Source: Bordetella genomosp. 11
Lineage (GTDB): Bacteria > Pseudomonadota > Gammaproteobacteria > Burkholderiales > Burkholderiaceae_B
DNA length: 64,000 bases
Assembly: GCF_002261215.1 (NCBI RefSeq)
Contig: NZ_NEVS01000001.1
Coordinates: forward strand, 1,178,001-1,242,000
Direction of reading: 5' to 3'
Shown: in pieces, positions 63,295 through 64,000 of the stretch
How positions within the stretch are numbered: position 1 is the stretch's first letter
Layout of the letters: every line of letters starts with the position of its first letter
Position numbers and translations under genes: made by a program
The notes under the pieces: model-generated
The model's input: the letters and a program-made list of their open reading frames with translations, nothing else
Database searches by the model: none
What the model was told of the DNA's origin: nothing

Positions 63295-63936
63295 TCAGGG
63301 GGACAGGCGGACGATGCGCCAGGATTGGCCGTCGCCGGCGCCGCTGGGCTCGTATACCAGCCTGTCGTGCAGTCGCGACGGCCGGCCCTGCCAGAACTCG
63401 AAGCGGTCCGGCACCAGGCGGTAGCCGCCCCAGTGCGGTGGGCGCGGCGGCGCATCGCCGTAGCGCTGCTCGCAGTCGCGCAGGGAAGCTTCCAGCGCTT
63501 CCCGGCTGACAGGCTGGCTTTGGTGGGAAGCCCAGGCGCCCAGGCGCGAGCCCAGTGGCCGGCTGAGGAAATAGGCATCCGATTCTTCCGCCGAGGTTTT
63601 TTCGATGGAGCCTTCGATGCGGACCTGCCTTTCCAGCGGTTGCCAGAAGAACAGCAGGCTGGCGTGCGGGTTGGCGGCGAGTTCGCGTCCTTTGCGGGAT
63701 TCGTAATTGGTATAGAAAACGAAGCCGCGCGGGTCGGCGCCCTTGACCAGCACGATGCGTGCCGCCGGCCGGCCGCGGTCATCCACCGTCGCCAGCGTCA
63801 TGGCGTTGGGTTCGGGGACCTGGGCGGCCAGGGCCTCATCGAACCAGGCGGTGAATTGGTCGAAGGGCGAAGCGGCGGCGTCGGTTTCGAGCAAAACTTT
63901 CTTTTCGTAGCTTTGGCGCAGATCGGCGAGAGACAT
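63295..63936 (-). CDS. pdxH: Pyridoxamine 5'-phosphate oxidase
   Basis: 213 residues from the ATG at 63936 ([12 protein letters not shown]), the family start; an in-frame ATG at 63960 is the alternative, and neither has a strong ribosome-binding site. It is an FMN oxidase that makes pyridoxal 5'-phosphate. Conserved parts are [61 protein letters not shown] and the C-terminal [20 protein letters not shown] (quoted in part). All expected FMN and substrate contacts are present. It is 95 bp upstream of the flavin reductase gene on the same strand. Confidence 0.94.
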   Translation of the reverse strand: MSLADLRQSYEKKVLLETDAAASPFDQFTAWFDEALAAQVPEPNAMTLATVDDRGRPAARIVLVKGADPRGFVFYTNYESRKGRELAANPHASLLFFWQPLERQVRIEGSIEKTSAEESDAYFLSRPLGSRLGAWASHQSQPVSREALEASLRDCEQRYGDAPPRPPHWGGYRLVPDRFEFWQGRPSRLHDRLVYEPSGAGDGQSWRIVRLSP

Positions 63937-64000
63937 GGCGGGGGCTCGGGAGATGGTCATCCGTCGTCGCGCGCTTGCAAGGGCGAGCGGCGCGGGCGGC

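Noticed and set aside
1-64000. rRNA or tRNA genes
   Set aside because: No tRNA cloverleaf pattern, GTTCRANNC motif in context or rRNA signature was seen in the intergenic regions on reading; a covariance-model search was not possible.

Overview
The window is GC-rich, densely coded DNA from a beta-proteobacterium, most likely Alcaligenaceae (Bordetella/Achromobacter type). That placement is inferred from base composition, protein style, an ESPR-type autotransporter and a possible HrpL/BtrS-like promoter; no rRNA or tRNA gene was seen that could test it. About 60 genes are annotated, nearly all intact.

Region by region. 1-6.3 kb: acyl-CoA metabolism. It holds the end of a carboxyltransferase, an ADP-forming acyl-CoA synthetase-like protein and, on the minus strand, a biotin carrier, a biotin carboxylase and a TrmB-like regulator. 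A 1.2-kb gene-free stretch between the two strands is a large imperfect palindrome containing two copies of an element with 35-bp perfect terminal inverted repeats. 6.4-11.5 kb: a kexin-like subtilase with an altered catalytic Asp, then a TauD-type dioxygenase and a quinone oxidoreductase facing a LysR regulator. 11.5-21.0 kb: a C-P lyase locus (phnGHIJKLM on plus; phnF and a second phnM-DUF1045-phnN unit on minus). 21.1-24.2 kb: an orphan 1007-residue repeat protein behind a HrpL-box-like promoter, a candidate type III effector. 24.3-26.6 kb: yfiR-yfiN-yfiB, a periplasm-to-c-di-GMP module.

26.8-38.5 kb: housekeeping and small hypothetical genes: class II aldolase, purC, a DUF5993 protein with dsbB, purEK, a Sua5-type tRNA-modification enzyme, an orphan amino-acid binding protein, an alpha/beta hydrolase and a MaoC protein. 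38.6-49.1 kb: an accessory-looking block, visibly lower in GC at its start. It holds two related beta-rich proteins, an exported protein ending in a Hint (intein-like) domain, a 98-residue protein and a 1658-residue autotransporter, ending against a convergent LuxR-type regulator. This block is the best candidate here for an undescribed system.

49.9-64 kb: glutaryl-CoA dehydrogenase with a ThDP enzyme, three small lipoproteins (two of them paralogues), a LysR regulator with a gltIJKL-type amino-acid ABC transporter, a lone exported c-type cytochrome-like protein, purU, an LhgO-type FAD oxidase, a flavin reductase and pdxH.
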